A stretch of 64,000 bases of DNA from DASVWZ01 sp963715675 (GTDB taxonomy: Bacteria > Acidobacteriota > Terriglobia > Terriglobales > Acidobacteriaceae): the NCBI GenBank assembly GCA_963715675.1, contig OY970265.1, positions 3,968,001-4,032,000 on the forward strand, written 5' to 3'. Both the position numbers and the translations under genes were made by a program. The stretch's first letter is position 1. Each line of letters opens with the position of its first letter. A model generated the notes under the pieces. That model did no database searches. It saw only the letters and a list, made by a program, of their open reading frames with translations, and was not told the DNA's origin. This document shows, in pieces, positions 35,367 through 45,850 of this stretch.

Positions 35367-36545
35367 TTACGTTGACCCGACCAGAGCTCTGTCCGGACGT
35401 CTCTCGAAGTTCTGATCCGCGGTCACTTCCTCATACACGGCGAGAATCCGCCGGGCAGACTCGTCCCAGGAAAACCGTTTGACCTGTTCGTAACCGCGCT
35501 GCTTCAGCTTTTCCCGTAGGTTCTGATCCACCAGCACACGATGCAGGGCCCGCATGATCTCAAAAACGTTTTCCGGATTCACCATCACCGCGGCGTTGTC
35601 GACCACTTCGGGCAGCGAAGACGTGTTGGAGGTAACGACGGGCGTCCCGTGGGCCATGGCTTCCAGGGGCGGAAGTCCGAAGCCCTCATACAACGACGGG
35701 AAGACAAAGATCTTGGCCACGTCATAAAAAATCCGCAGCATTTCAATCGGAATAAACCCCAGAAAACGGACATCGTTCTGCACCCCGCCGCGCACCACCG
35801 TGCGACGCAGGTCCGGGTGCTTCGACAGCTCATCCCCAATAATGATGAGCTTCAAGTCGGGGAACTTGCCTTCCTTCTCAAGTTGCGCCTTGAGCGCCGA
35901 AAAAGCCTCGATGATACGAACCAGGTTCTTGTGAGGGCTGATCCGGCCGGCATAGAGAAGAAAGGGATAGGTAATCAGATAGCGCTCGGCCAGACGCTGG
36001 CAGTCCGCATCCGAAGCATGGCCGCAGAGAAAGCGCTCGTCGATAGCATTGTAGACGACTTCGATATGGGAGCCGGGAATGCCGAACAGCTTCTCGATCT
36101 CGCTCTTGGTGTGCTTCGACACAGCAAGAATGCGTGAAGCGCCTTTCAGCACGCGGCGAGTCAGTTCCAAATACAATGAGCGGCGGACGCCGGAGTGATC
36201 GTGGCTACGGTACATGTGCTCCAGCAAGTCGTGGACCGTCATTACGTAGGGACAGGGAAGATTGCGCGGCGTGCCGAAAAGATGCGGGATGTGGACCAGG
36301 TCGCAACCTAAGTGCTTGAGCAGGGCGCGGAACTCGAAGAAACCCTTCCACGTCCTCTCGCCGTTCAGCAAGGGCAAAGTATCGAAGTTGGGCGGGAGCG
36401 CGCCGATCTCCGCGACTTTCTGCGGCGGCCCGATCAAAAAGTACTGATTGGAGTGGTCAAGGCGGCTCAGGGCGCGAACGATGTTACGGGTGTAGGTGCC
36501 GACGCCAAACTCGGTCATGCGCCGAATATCAATGGCGATCTTCAC
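35367..36545 (-). CDS. Family 4 glycosyltransferase
   Basis: 392 residues of a GT-B fold GT4 enzyme. The N-terminal domain starts VKIAIDIRRMTEFGVGTY; the C-terminal domain has YAGRISPHKN and the nucleotide-sugar motif FPSLYEGFGLPPLEAMAHG with the E-x7-E pair. It transfers a sugar from a nucleotide donor, probably to an envelope glycan or lipid, but acceptor and sugar are not readable. GTG 36545 fits the first strand best; the ATG-less longer frame upstream is not supported. It follows glyA on the same strand. Confidence 0.85.
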   Translation of the reverse strand: MKIAIDIRRMTEFGVGTYTRNIVRALSRLDHSNQYFLIGPPQKVAEIGALPPNFDTLPLLNGERTWKGFFEFRALLKHLGCDLVHIPHLFGTPRNLPCPYVMTVHDLLEHMYRSHDHSGVRRSLYLELTRRVLKGASRILAVSKHTKSEIEKLFGIPGSHIEVVYNAIDERFLCGHASDADCQRLAERYLITYPFLLYAGRISPHKNLVRIIEAFSALKAQLEKEGKFPDLKLIIIGDELSKHPDLRRTVVRGGVQNDVRFLGFIPIEMLRIFYDVAKIFVFPSLYEGFGLPPLEAMAHGTPVVTSNTSSLPEVVDNAAVMVNPENVFEIMRALHRVLVDQNLREKLKQRGYEQVKRFSWDESARRILAVYEEVTADQNFERRPDRALVGST

Positions 36546-36610
36546 AGCATGATTTAACCACAGCCGGCGCACCGGCACACAGGAATTACGGATTCTGACG
36601 CGCCGAGCCT

Positions 36611-37903
36611 CTACGCCCGAAGTTCGGCCTGCGCTTTCGCCCGCCGTTCCGGATACAGCGGGAAGGTCTCTGCGAGCTGCAACACCTGCTTACGAATCTT
36701 GGTAAGCAGCGCGGCGTCCGTCCGGTTGTGCAGTGCCTGTGAGATCCAGACAGCGATCTGTTTCATCTCCGTTTCCTTCATGCCGCGCGTGGTGAGCGCG
36801 GGCGTCCCGATGCGGATGCCGCTGGGCTTCATGGGAGGGTTGGTGTCGAACGGGATGGCGTTCTTGTTGACCGTGATGCCGGCTTCGTCAAGCGCTTTCT
36901 CGGCTTCGCTGCCCAGCATGCCTTTGGAGAAAACGTCCACCAGCATAAGATGCGTGTCCGTTCCACCAGAGACCAGCCGGAAACCTTCCGCAACCAGCGA
37001 CTGCGCCAGAACCTTCGCATTGGCCACAACCTGGCGGGCGTAGTCGCGGAACTCCGGCTGCATGGCTTCATGGAAGCACACCGCTTTGGCGGCGATCATG
37101 TGCACCAGCGGACCGCCTTGCACTCCGGGGAAGACCATCTTGTCGATGGGAGCGGCAAACTCCTGTTTGCAGAGGATCATGCCGGCGCGGGGACCGCGCA
37201 GAGTCTTGTGTGTGGTGGAAGTGACGATCTGAGCATGCGGAACTGGCGAAGGATGGACACCGCCGGCGACGAGTCCGGCGAAGTGCGCCATATCCACCAG
37301 ATAGATCGCGCCAACTTTGTCGGCGATCTGCCGCATCCGCGCGAAATCGATGATGCGTGGATACGCGCTCCCACCACCGATGATCATCTTGGGCTTCTCG
37401 GTTTCGGCGAGTTTCTCAAGATCGTCGTAGTCGATGGTTTCCGTCTCTTTGGTCACGCCGTACGGAACGATGCGATACGTCTTGCCGGAAAAATTGAGGT
37501 GATGGCCATGCGTAAGGTGTCCGCCGTGAGCCAGGTTGAGACCCAGGATAGTGTCGCCGGGCTGCAGCACGGCAGCGTAGGCTTCCATGTTCGCCTGGGA
37601 TCCGGCGTGAGGCTGCACGTTGGCGTGTTCGGCTCCGAATAGCTGCTTGGCGCGCTCGCGCGCCAGATTCTCTACAACATCGGTAAATATGCAGCCGCCG
37701 TAGTAACGCTTAGCCGGATAGCCCTCGGCATATTTATTGGTGAAAACCGAGCCCATGGCTTCCAGCACGGCTTCGCTGACAAAGTTCTCGGAGGCGATCA
37801 GTTCCAGGCCTTCGTGCTGGCGCCGGGTTTCGTTGTCGATGGCTATGGCGATCTCGGGATCGTCCTCATAAAGTGGGCGGGACATGATGTTCGAGTTTTT
37901 CAT
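36611..37903 (-). CDS. glyA: Serine hydroxymethyltransferase
   Basis: 430 residues, typical length. Signatures: LIASENFVSEAVLEAMGS, YAEGYPAKRYYGG, and the PLP lysine in TSTTHKTLRGPRAGMI. It interconverts serine and glycine with tetrahydrofolate and supplies one-carbon units. ATG 37903 has GGAGG 7 bases upstream; the longer frame is rejected. No glycine or other riboswitch was recognised upstream. Glycosyltransferase gene follows after 65 bases. Confidence 0.95.
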   Translation of the reverse strand: MKNSNIMSRPLYEDDPEIAIAIDNETRRQHEGLELIASENFVSEAVLEAMGSVFTNKYAEGYPAKRYYGGCIFTDVVENLARERAKQLFGAEHANVQPHAGSQANMEAYAAVLQPGDTILGLNLAHGGHLTHGHHLNFSGKTYRIVPYGVTKETETIDYDDLEKLAETEKPKMIIGGGSAYPRIIDFARMRQIADKVGAIYLVDMAHFAGLVAGGVHPSPVPHAQIVTSTTHKTLRGPRAGMILCKQEFAAPIDKMVFPGVQGGPLVHMIAAKAVCFHEAMQPEFRDYARQVVANAKVLAQSLVAEGFRLVSGGTDTHLMLVDVFSKGMLGSEAEKALDEAGITVNKNAIPFDTNPPMKPSGIRIGTPALTTRGMKETEMKQIAVWISQALHNRTDAALLTKIRKQVLQLAETFPLYPERRAKAQAELRA

Positions 37904-38030
37904 TGGGCTACCTCCAGATATTTGCGGAATGATTGCGGGGTCAGAGTCCCGCCAAGAGACCATTCTAACTGAGGTCGGGGGCTCAAGGCGCAGGCTTTTG
38001 GAGACCCGCCCCGGCAAGGGTGCTGGGGAC

Positions 38031-39152
38031 TTAGGCACTCTCGAACGCGGTTCGCAAGAACGACGCGAGGTGCCAGCCATCCATGTATTTGTATGGCGTT
38101 TCTCCGGTGGTGTAGTGGCCGCAGGGCAGCACCACGACTTTGTGGTCAAGATGGTACCGGCTGAATTCCGCCACGATCTGCCGGGAGAATTCCGGAAGAA
38201 ACGTCAAGTCGTACTTCGCATAGATGACCAGCGATTTCCTTGGCCAGCGGGCGTACTGGCGAAAGTACGACGCGGGACTGACCGCGCTCCAGAGCATGCG
38301 CAGACGTTCGACATCAATCTGCGACTCCAGGCCCTGCCGGATGTGCCGTGTGGATTGCCCGTGCCAGACCACATCGGCGAAATAACTCGACGCGTGGTTG
38401 AACGCCGCCACGCGAATCCGCGGATCGTGTGCCGCCGCCAAAAAGGCATAGCAGGAACCCAGGCTGGTGCCGACGATGCCAAAACGATTGTAGCCCTGCG
38501 ATTCCAGCCAATCGAGGCAGCATCGTACGTCGATCACCCCCTGGCGGCAGGCATCGAGGGTGCGCCCGATGTTGGCGGAAACCGAGTAGTCTGCGCGCTG
38601 AATTTCCGCCGGCATGCGGATGTCGTGGTAGGGCATGCTCAGGCGCAGAACTGATATCCCGAGAAGATTCAGGAATTGGCACAGGCTGTTGTAGGCAAGC
38701 GCATCCGAGTTCCAGTGGGGCAACAGGACCACTGCCCGACGGCCGTGCGCCGGGAACCACCGGGCATTCGCCAGATTGTTTTCCGGATACGGCGTGCGCA
38801 CCGGCGAAGTGAACCGAAGAAAGTCGGCATAGGTCCCGCGGACTTTTTCTTCCAGCGCCGGATCGGGAACCTCGCGCGTACTGAACACCTGCACCTCGCG
38901 GCGCTCCAAACGAAAGTCAGCCGGCTTCGAATAAGAAAAAAACTCATCGCTGGACGCCACGATGCGCCGGTTGTAATCCCGCAGAAATTGCTCGCAGTCC
39001 TCGGGGGTCTGCGCGGGAATGAACCCGTTGCGGCAAGGCCAATCGCGGGCCCATTCCACGCCCCAATCCAAGGGACGCACCACCCGGTTGTTATCAACCG
39101 AGGTGAGCCGGGTTTCCCACTCATACATCCACTGTGCGTAACGGGAGGACAT
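38031..39152 (-). CDS. Alpha/beta-hydrolase, ABHD18-like
   Basis: 373 residues. An N-terminal region of about 120 residues rich in Trp/Arg/Asp precedes the hydrolase fold: VVLLPHWNSDALAYN (oxyanion region), IVGTSLGSCYAFLAAAHD (nucleophile Ser), YDLTFLPEFS (acid) and VVLPCGHYTTGE (His). The pattern matches the alpha/beta-hydrolase group related to eukaryotic ABHD18. Substrate unknown. Start ATG 39152 has no obvious binding site; an extra 17 codons upstream are possible but not family-like. It lies downstream of kdsA on the same strand. Confidence 0.75.
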   Translation of the reverse strand: MSSRYAQWMYEWETRLTSVDNNRVVRPLDWGVEWARDWPCRNGFIPAQTPEDCEQFLRDYNRRIVASSDEFFSYSKPADFRLERREVQVFSTREVPDPALEEKVRGTYADFLRFTSPVRTPYPENNLANARWFPAHGRRAVVLLPHWNSDALAYNSLCQFLNLLGISVLRLSMPYHDIRMPAEIQRADYSVSANIGRTLDACRQGVIDVRCCLDWLESQGYNRFGIVGTSLGSCYAFLAAAHDPRIRVAAFNHASSYFADVVWHGQSTRHIRQGLESQIDVERLRMLWSAVSPASYFRQYARWPRKSLVIYAKYDLTFLPEFSRQIVAEFSRYHLDHKVVVLPCGHYTTGETPYKYMDGWHLASFLRTAFESA

Positions 39153-39252
39153 GGAATCTTTTAGAGTAACGCAATTCGGGCAGTATTGGGACCTGCTGAG
39201 CATTCAGTGACGGGTTTCTTCACGTAAGCAGCAGATAAGAAGGCGCGAAGCG

Positions 39253-40101
39253 CTAGGGCTTCAAATGCGCATCCGCCAGCGCTCTGTGCACCGCGAGCAA
39301 TTCCTTGAGCACACCCCGCAGTTTGGTCGAGTCCAGCGCGTTGGCGCCGTCGGATTTCGCTTCTTTCGGATTGTCGTGCACTTCCATGAACACGCCGTCC
39401 ACTCCGGCCGCCACTGCGGCGCGCGCGAGCACCGGAATGAACTCAGGTTGTCCTCCGCTGACCGCTGGTTGATCCTCGTCGCCGTGCGAAGACGACGGCA
39501 ATTGCACCGAATGGGTCGCGTCGAACACCACGGGCGCGAACTTGCGCATGATGGCCAGCGAGCGCATGTCGACCACCAGATTGTTGTAGCCAAAACTCGA
39601 CCCGCGTTCGGTGATGAAAACCCGGTCGTTGCCGGCAGTGCGGCATTTATCGACGGCGTGCTTCATGTCCCAGGGGGAAACGAACTGGCCTTTCTTGATA
39701 TTCACCACCCGTTCGCTCATGGCAGCGGCAACAATGAGATCGGTCTGGCGGCAGAGAAATGCCGGGATCTGCAGCACATCGGCCACTTCGGCCACCTTGC
39801 CCACATCGGCGGCCTGGTGGACATCGGTCAGCACGGGCACATGGACTTCGTCCTTCACTTTTTTCAGGATGCGCAAGCCTTCGGCCAAACCCGGCCCGCG
39901 AAAGCTGCGGATGGAAGTTCGATTGGCTTTGTCATACGACGCTTTGAAAATGAAAGGAAAATTCAGCGACCGGCTCACGCCTTTGATCACTTCGGCCATG
40001 AAGAGCGCATGCTTTTCACTCTCGATGACGCATGGTCCGGCGATGAGGCAAAGGCCACCGTCGCCGATCCGGATACCCTCGACTTGGAAAGAAATTGCCA
40101 A
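39253..40101 (-). CDS. kdsA: 2-dehydro-3-deoxyphosphooctonate aldolase (KDO-8-phosphate synthase)
   Basis: About 282 residues. Signatures are LIAGPCVIESEKH near the start, FKASYDKANRTSIRSFRGPG, and PVVFDATHSVQLPSS. It joins phosphoenolpyruvate and arabinose-5-phosphate in KDO synthesis for LPS. The Cys in AGPCVIES is the ligand of the metal-dependent class (E. coli has Asn there), so metal dependence is expected. The start is TTG 40101 (AAGAG upstream) or TTG 40119; no ATG is available. It follows pyrG, a common pairing. Confidence 0.95.
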   Translation of the reverse strand: MAISFQVEGIRIGDGGLCLIAGPCVIESEKHALFMAEVIKGVSRSLNFPFIFKASYDKANRTSIRSFRGPGLAEGLRILKKVKDEVHVPVLTDVHQAADVGKVAEVADVLQIPAFLCRQTDLIVAAAMSERVVNIKKGQFVSPWDMKHAVDKCRTAGNDRVFITERGSSFGYNNLVVDMRSLAIMRKFAPVVFDATHSVQLPSSSHGDEDQPAVSGGQPEFIPVLARAAVAAGVDGVFMEVHDNPKEAKSDGANALDSTKLRGVLKELLAVHRALADAHLKP

Positions 40102-40188
40102 GGCTCTTAACCCCGCCAAGATCGCAACGGACGCCGAGAAAGTCTCTATTATTTTCTCCGCGATCTCGGCGTACTCGGCGGTGAATAC

Positions 40189-41862
<1,674 letters not shown>

Positions 41863-42046
41863 CGATTCCTCACCCTGAATTGTCTTGGAATTTTGTGCAG
41901 GTTGGTGTGCACGATCAATTATGCCAGAAAGAGCTGTGGAAGGAAATGGCGAATGTAGTAGCAACAAGAAAACTACGCAGCCGAGCGCCTACCCTTCGTT
42001 TTTTGGGGGGTAGAATTCTACGGGGAGCAACTGGCCAGTTGAATTA

Positions 42047-42685
42047 TTACGGGCTGGGCTTGATGCGATCAAGGACACGCAATAGATGGCTTGCCACTAG
42101 GAGCATCTCGAAAGCCTCATTAAACGTCAGCTCAAAGTCGCGATGACTGAAAGGGCTCTTGTAACAGCCTATGGCGCCTGCAAACAGGTGGCTCAATCCT
42201 TCTCTCTCAGCTTTCGGTGCATGAGAATCGGTCAGCGGCCCATGCTCGACATCGAAAGCCTTCCGCATCAGGGAAGCACCAACAAGGTCGGCCGGTGACC
42301 CGCTGAGTTTGCGCACCCGAACTTCTACAGCCTTAAACGCGCACAGGACCGCGGTGTCGAATTCCTCGCGTCGGAGCGCAGGGTAAGCCTTCTTAATAAT
42401 CAACGGATGAAAAAGCACGGACGGGACGAGAGTCCACTTGCCAATGAGGCGCTGAAATTGATCCTCCTTGATTTGGACACCCTTTTTCGTGGGGTGATAG
42501 GCCTCTTCGTTGTCGGCTTCACCGTAGCCTCGTTGGAAAAGGCGCAAGTCTATGAATGAGTGCGGATTCCCGCCGTACTTAACTCGCGTCAGCCGAAGCA
42601 TCTCGTAGCCACGCCGCGCAGTCTCGGCAAGGACGTCCTGGCTCTCTATATTCGGCTTCGGTTTGGTCCTCTTCTTTTGCGGCAA
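42047..42685 (-). CDS. PC4-like ssDNA-binding domain fused to a Ymh (TIGR02391-type) domain
   Basis: 212 residues starting at TTG 42685, with GAGGAG 6 bases upstream. A basic start (QKKRTKPKP) leads to a PC4/YdbC-like segment (about 35-85): FIDLRLFQRGYGE...YHPTKKGVQIKEDQFQRLI, the strand-plus-helix core of transcriptional-coactivator-p15 domains that bind single-stranded DNA. The C-terminal half (about 95-210) matches the Ymh/TIGR02391 family: FDTAVLCAFKAVEVRVRKLS, GASLMRKAF and LFAGAIGCYKSPFSHRDFE. The last block resembles a HEPN-type R/K-N-x-x-x-H site, but with Ser in place of Asn. Both halves are recognised by eye; function unknown, nucleic-acid-linked role inferred. Confidence 0.7.
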   Translation of the reverse strand: MPQKKRTKPKPNIESQDVLAETARRGYEMLRLTRVKYGGNPHSFIDLRLFQRGYGEADNEEAYHPTKKGVQIKEDQFQRLIGKWTLVPSVLFHPLIIKKAYPALRREEFDTAVLCAFKAVEVRVRKLSGSPADLVGASLMRKAFDVEHGPLTDSHAPKAEREGLSHLFAGAIGCYKSPFSHRDFELTFNEAFEMLLVASHLLRVLDRIKPSP

Positions 42686-42774
42686 TAGTGCTCCTCGCCC
42701 ATCACACGCCCTCTTCGCGAAGCGAAGGAAAAAAGTTGGGACGGTATCGTCGCGCGCGGGCTGCCCTGCGGCAG

Positions 42775-43086
42775 CTACTTTGGGACAATCGCCTTGCAAA
42801 TATCTCGTGCTGCGGCTGATACGCGAATCGTCTCCCCCGAACCGATGGCTCTCCCGTCTATCGTGAAGACGACCCAGTCGTTTCGGTTTTCCTTCTCATT
42901 TACTCCCCAGCTAACGACGAAGTCGGCTTTCTCTTGAATCCACGTCACGTCGATGGCCGGGCATTCCTTTACCATGTTGTACGCAAACTCCGCTTGGCCA
43001 AGCGGAACAACGAGCACCGGCTTTTTCTGAGCCGGCGCATTTAACGACCAGATGCACAGCAGCGCTGTCAGAGCGATCTTATTCAT
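42775..43086 (-). CDS. Small secreted hypothetical protein
   Basis: 103 residues. Residues 1-19 are a signal peptide (MNKIALTALLCIWSLNAPAQ). The mature part is a small alpha/beta domain with two Cys (KECPAID, ARDICKAIVP) that could form a disulfide, and a repeated VVxxWV strand pattern. ATG 43086 has GGAGG 7 bases upstream, good support for a real gene. No family recognised. It lies upstream of the PC4-Ymh gene on the same strand with a 89-base gap. Confidence 0.65.
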   Translation of the reverse strand: MNKIALTALLCIWSLNAPAQKKPVLVVPLGQAEFAYNMVKECPAIDVTWIQEKADFVVSWGVNEKENRNDWVVFTIDGRAIGSGETIRVSAAARDICKAIVPK

Positions 43087-43172
43087 TAGCCGCCTCCCTT
43101 CTCTGTTTGGCACTATCGATTGCATCCCCCACGAGTTTCTCCACTGGCTTCGATTCGCCAGGAGGTCCTCGG

Positions 43173-43409
43173 TTAGCCACCTTCCGATGGCTCATCTCCG
43201 TATCTGTCCCGAATGTTGCAGATCAGGTCACATACCAAGTCTTCCAGTTTGTCAATACGTTCGTGTGCCTGCGCCAAGGTTTCGTGTTTGGCTCTACGCT
43301 CGAAACAGGCGAGCTGCGCCGTGTCCTTTAGGTACCTTATGAGCTTCACAGTTTTACTCCTCCGACGAGACCTGTTAGCCACGGTCCGCACAGCAGTTTC
43401 ACTTTCCAT
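43173..43409 (-). CDS. Small hypothetical coiled-coil protein
   Basis: 78 residues from ATG 43409; no good binding site, and a TTG 12 codons upstream is an alternative. The first 25 residues are very basic (ANRSRRRSKTVKLIRYLK); the rest has a heptad-like helix LAQAHERIDKLEDLVCDLI with acidic end. No family recognised. It fills part of an otherwise empty 444-base gap, and composition is plausible, but it may be spurious. Confidence 0.4.
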   Translation of the reverse strand: MESETAVRTVANRSRRRSKTVKLIRYLKDTAQLACFERRAKHETLAQAHERIDKLEDLVCDLICNIRDRYGDEPSEGG

Positions 43410-43530
43410 CGTGTCTGCAAGCACGCAGGTCCCGACCCAATTCAACCCAGTGGGCAGGTTAGCAGCGGAGAAGTTTATGATATGTGATGATGATCACCGA
43501 ACAACGTCCGGGCCCGGCCAAATTTCCGCC

Positions 43531-44874
43531 CTACATTGAGGCTCCGTAGCGGCGAAGCACTTGTGCGATCCGCGCCTTCGTCTCGGCAGGACGGTTTTTC
43601 TGCTTATCCAGCCATTCTTTCTCCAGCCATGCCAGTGAGCCGATTTCAATTCTTGCGCCGGCGGCAAGCAGCGTCTCGAAAATTGAAACGTAGTCAATCT
43701 CAGGGTCGCCGTTGATAAACGACCACAACGCCTGGCCCAGAGCCGTTCCGCCATATGCATTTAACCCTTCCAATGGAGCGCCCCGTTCGAGCAGCAGCTT
43801 GACCGCGGCCAGGTGTCCACCAACAACCGCCCAGTGCAGGCCGGTTTGTCCGGTGTCGGCCTGCGCGCGGAGATCCGCCCCTTTCTCTAACAGAAACTCT
43901 ACGACGTCGTTCCGGCCAAACTCGCAGGCCCACAGAAAGCCGCGCTGCAGTTGCTCCATGGTCGCAGTCGGTTTCAAGTTGCCGCCCTGGTTGAAGAAGC
44001 TCTTGACCACGTCAAGCCGTCCCACGCCGGCGGCTCCTTCCAGGTCCAGCGGCGCGCCGCGGCTGGCGAGAAACACCGCAGCACCCTGACATCCGTTCGC
44101 CAGGCACGCGACAATCAGCGCGCGCCCCCTCTGAGCACAGTCGACCGTAGCTCCGTGGTCCAGCAAGACCTTTAACAACGCATTCTGCACGCCGGCACGC
44201 CGGGGATGGATGCTGGTTGCTGCAAGGCTCAGGGCAGTCGATCCACCGCCGTATACCCCGGCTTTGGCGTCGACTTCAGCTCCCGCGCTGAGCAGAGCCT
44301 CCGCGATCTGCACGATGTTTTTCGGCGTCTTTTGCCGGTAGCCTTCCACGCCATTGGCCGAGACATAATGCAGCAGCGTGGCTCCGTGCTCACGCGCCGA
44401 ACGGGCGCGAATCAACTCCGGGTTCTCCGCCAACAACCGCTGCAGAGTACCAACGTCGCCTGAGACGATCGCATCCGCAGCCAATTCGAACTGTGAGACC
44501 GCGGAATTCTTGCGTGCCAACTGCTCCAGATGTCCTGCAAATCTGGGCCAGCTCTCGAATCCATGCGAACGCGCTATCACAAATTGTGCGGAGGCCAGGG
44601 TACAGTTGGCGGAGCGAGAATCGGGGTTCGACAGCTTCCGGCGGGCGAATTCTCCAACTTGGTCCACCCAGGTTTCAACCCGCACCGGAAGTTGTGGCGT
44701 GATCGTCAGACCCACAAGTCTGATCAGCGTTTCAATCCATTTTCTCGCCCAGTCGCCAACGGCATCAGGGTCGCCAGATTTGCAGGCTCTTACCAGCGCT
44801 TTGGCGAGTTTTTTGTACTGCTCGACATTGGGGCGAGGCGGAAGTGGAAGCGCGGCTTGCGGATTGGGAAACAT
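43531..44874 (-). CDS. Ankyrin-repeat protein
   Basis: 447 residues without signal peptide. An N-terminal helical region (about 1-125) contains a segment often found before bacterial ankyrin arrays (LASAQFVIARSHGFESWPRF). About seven ankyrin repeats follow (125-420), for example GATLLHYVSANGVEGY, ALLSAGAEVDAKAG, TGQTGLHWAVVGGHLAAVKLLLERGAPLEG. Ankyrin repeats bind other proteins; the partner is unknown. The gene is on the minus strand, divergent from the toxin-antitoxin pair 254 bases away. Confidence 0.85.
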   Translation of the reverse strand: MFPNPQAALPLPPRPNVEQYKKLAKALVRACKSGDPDAVGDWARKWIETLIRLVGLTITPQLPVRVETWVDQVGEFARRKLSNPDSRSANCTLASAQFVIARSHGFESWPRFAGHLEQLARKNSAVSQFELAADAIVSGDVGTLQRLLAENPELIRARSAREHGATLLHYVSANGVEGYRQKTPKNIVQIAEALLSAGAEVDAKAGVYGGGSTALSLAATSIHPRRAGVQNALLKVLLDHGATVDCAQRGRALIVACLANGCQGAAVFLASRGAPLDLEGAAGVGRLDVVKSFFNQGGNLKPTATMEQLQRGFLWACEFGRNDVVEFLLEKGADLRAQADTGQTGLHWAVVGGHLAAVKLLLERGAPLEGLNAYGGTALGQALWSFINGDPEIDYVSIFETLLAAGARIEIGSLAWLEKEWLDKQKNRPAETKARIAQVLRRYGASM

Positions 44875-45068
44875 GCGAATCTCCTTTCACGGCATGCCTG
44901 GAGTCCGCACGGATCAGGCTGAAAGAAGGTTCGTCGCCTTCGATTCTTTCGGTGGGTGGGCACGGCCCTTTCCGCGGACTGGATGCGCCCCTGGCGCTCG
45001 GTTCAGCTTAAAGCCCCTCAATAACCGGAGTCAATCGCGGTCCTTGATTTTGGCTGACTGGCGGGCAG

Positions 45069-45106
45069 TTGTGTCATATGATGACATTATTATATAATGA
45101 TGTCAT
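45069..45106. promoter_or_regulatory. Promoter and operator of the AbrB-PIN toxin-antitoxin pair
   Basis: TGTCAT-ATG-ATGACA (45072-45086) is a perfect palindrome, and ATGACAT (45081-45087) is repeated inverted as ATGTCAT (45100-45106). TATAAT at 45093-45098 is a consensus -10 box with TTGTGT (45069-45074) as a weak -35, 18 bases away. The palindromes overlap the promoter, the expected layout for antitoxin autorepression. Confidence 0.55.
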
Positions 45107-45137
45107 AGAGTTATTGGAATGTCATAATATGAAAGTC

Positions 45138-45392
45138 ATGTCTCAAGAAGAATCCCGAACTCGCGTCAATGAGAATGGCCGCGTCGTCATTCCCTCCTCC
45201 TTCCGCAAAGCACTGGGCATCAACATAGGAGATGAAGTGGTACTCCGGATCGAAGACGACGAATTGCGGATCTCGACCTTGAAACGGCGCATCGCACGGG
45301 CCCAACGCCTTGTCCGCCAGCATGTAAAGCCAGGTTCCTCACTGGTGGACGAACTCATTGCGGAACGGCGCGAGGCAGCCAAGCGTGAATAA
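45138..45392 (+). CDS. AbrB/MazE-type antitoxin (VapB-like)
   Basis: About 84 residues. The swapped-hairpin DNA-binding domain is RTRVNENGRVVIPSSFRKAL followed by GIGD-like INIGDEVVLRI. The C-terminal arm (KPGSSLVDELIAERREAAKRE) would wrap the toxin. ATG 45138 has GAAAG upstream; ATG 45129 is an alternative. The last codons overlap the PIN toxin start by 8 bases, so translation is coupled. Together they form a type II toxin-antitoxin module. Confidence 0.87.
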   Translation: MSQEESRTRVNENGRVVIPSSFRKALGINIGDEVVLRIEDDELRISTLKRRIARAQRLVRQHVKPGSSLVDELIAERREAAKRE

Positions 45393-45771
45393 AATCGTTT
45401 TGGATGCTTCCGCGCTGCTGGCCGTGCTCAACAGCGAGCCGGGCGCGGAGAAACTCACACCCCACCTGTTGAGCGGCGCCACCAGCAGCACCGTGAATCT
45501 GGCGGAGGTGCAGAGCAAACTGGTGAGCCGGGGAATCGATCCCGACGATGCATGGGAAGCCACTGTCAGCCCCATTGGTGAAGCAATGGAGTTTACAACC
45601 GAGCAGGCCAGGGTCGCCGGCGGCCTGATTGCCCAAACCGGCGCCTTCGGGCTGTCCTTGGGAAGCCGGGCGTGTCTAGCCCTGGGAATCGCGCTCAAAG
45701 CCCCGGTCTATACCGCTGACCGGTCGTGGACGGGCCTGAAACTCGGAATTCGAATTCACGTGATCCGCTAG
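45385..45771 (+). CDS. PIN-domain toxin (VapC-like)
   Basis: 128 residues starting at GTG 45385 (GAGG 9 bases upstream). The PIN fold shows the acidic residues in IVLDASALLAVL, TVNLAEVQSKL and APVYTADRSW. PIN toxins are RNases, usually cutting tRNA or rRNA when the antitoxin is degraded. The last acidic residue of the usual quartet lies in the TADRSWT motif. Overlaps the antitoxin gene. Confidence 0.87.
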   Translation: MNKIVLDASALLAVLNSEPGAEKLTPHLLSGATSSTVNLAEVQSKLVSRGIDPDDAWEATVSPIGEAMEFTTEQARVAGGLIAQTGAFGLSLGSRACLALGIALKAPVYTADRSWTGLKLGIRIHVIR

Positions 45772-45850
45772 TCGTTACCTGCGGGATTGGAAGCGCATCT
45801 CCGAAAGAGCTAGACTGAGCCGTATTCTCGCATCCAACCTGATTGGAACT

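Noticed and set aside
37904..38030. Possible glycine or folate-type riboswitch before glyA
   Set aside because: No conserved aptamer sequence seen; the leader contains only the GGAGG site.
43107..43331. Short plus-strand frame opposite the coiled-coil orphan
   Set aside because: No binding site, no domain, and composition less protein-like than the opposite strand.
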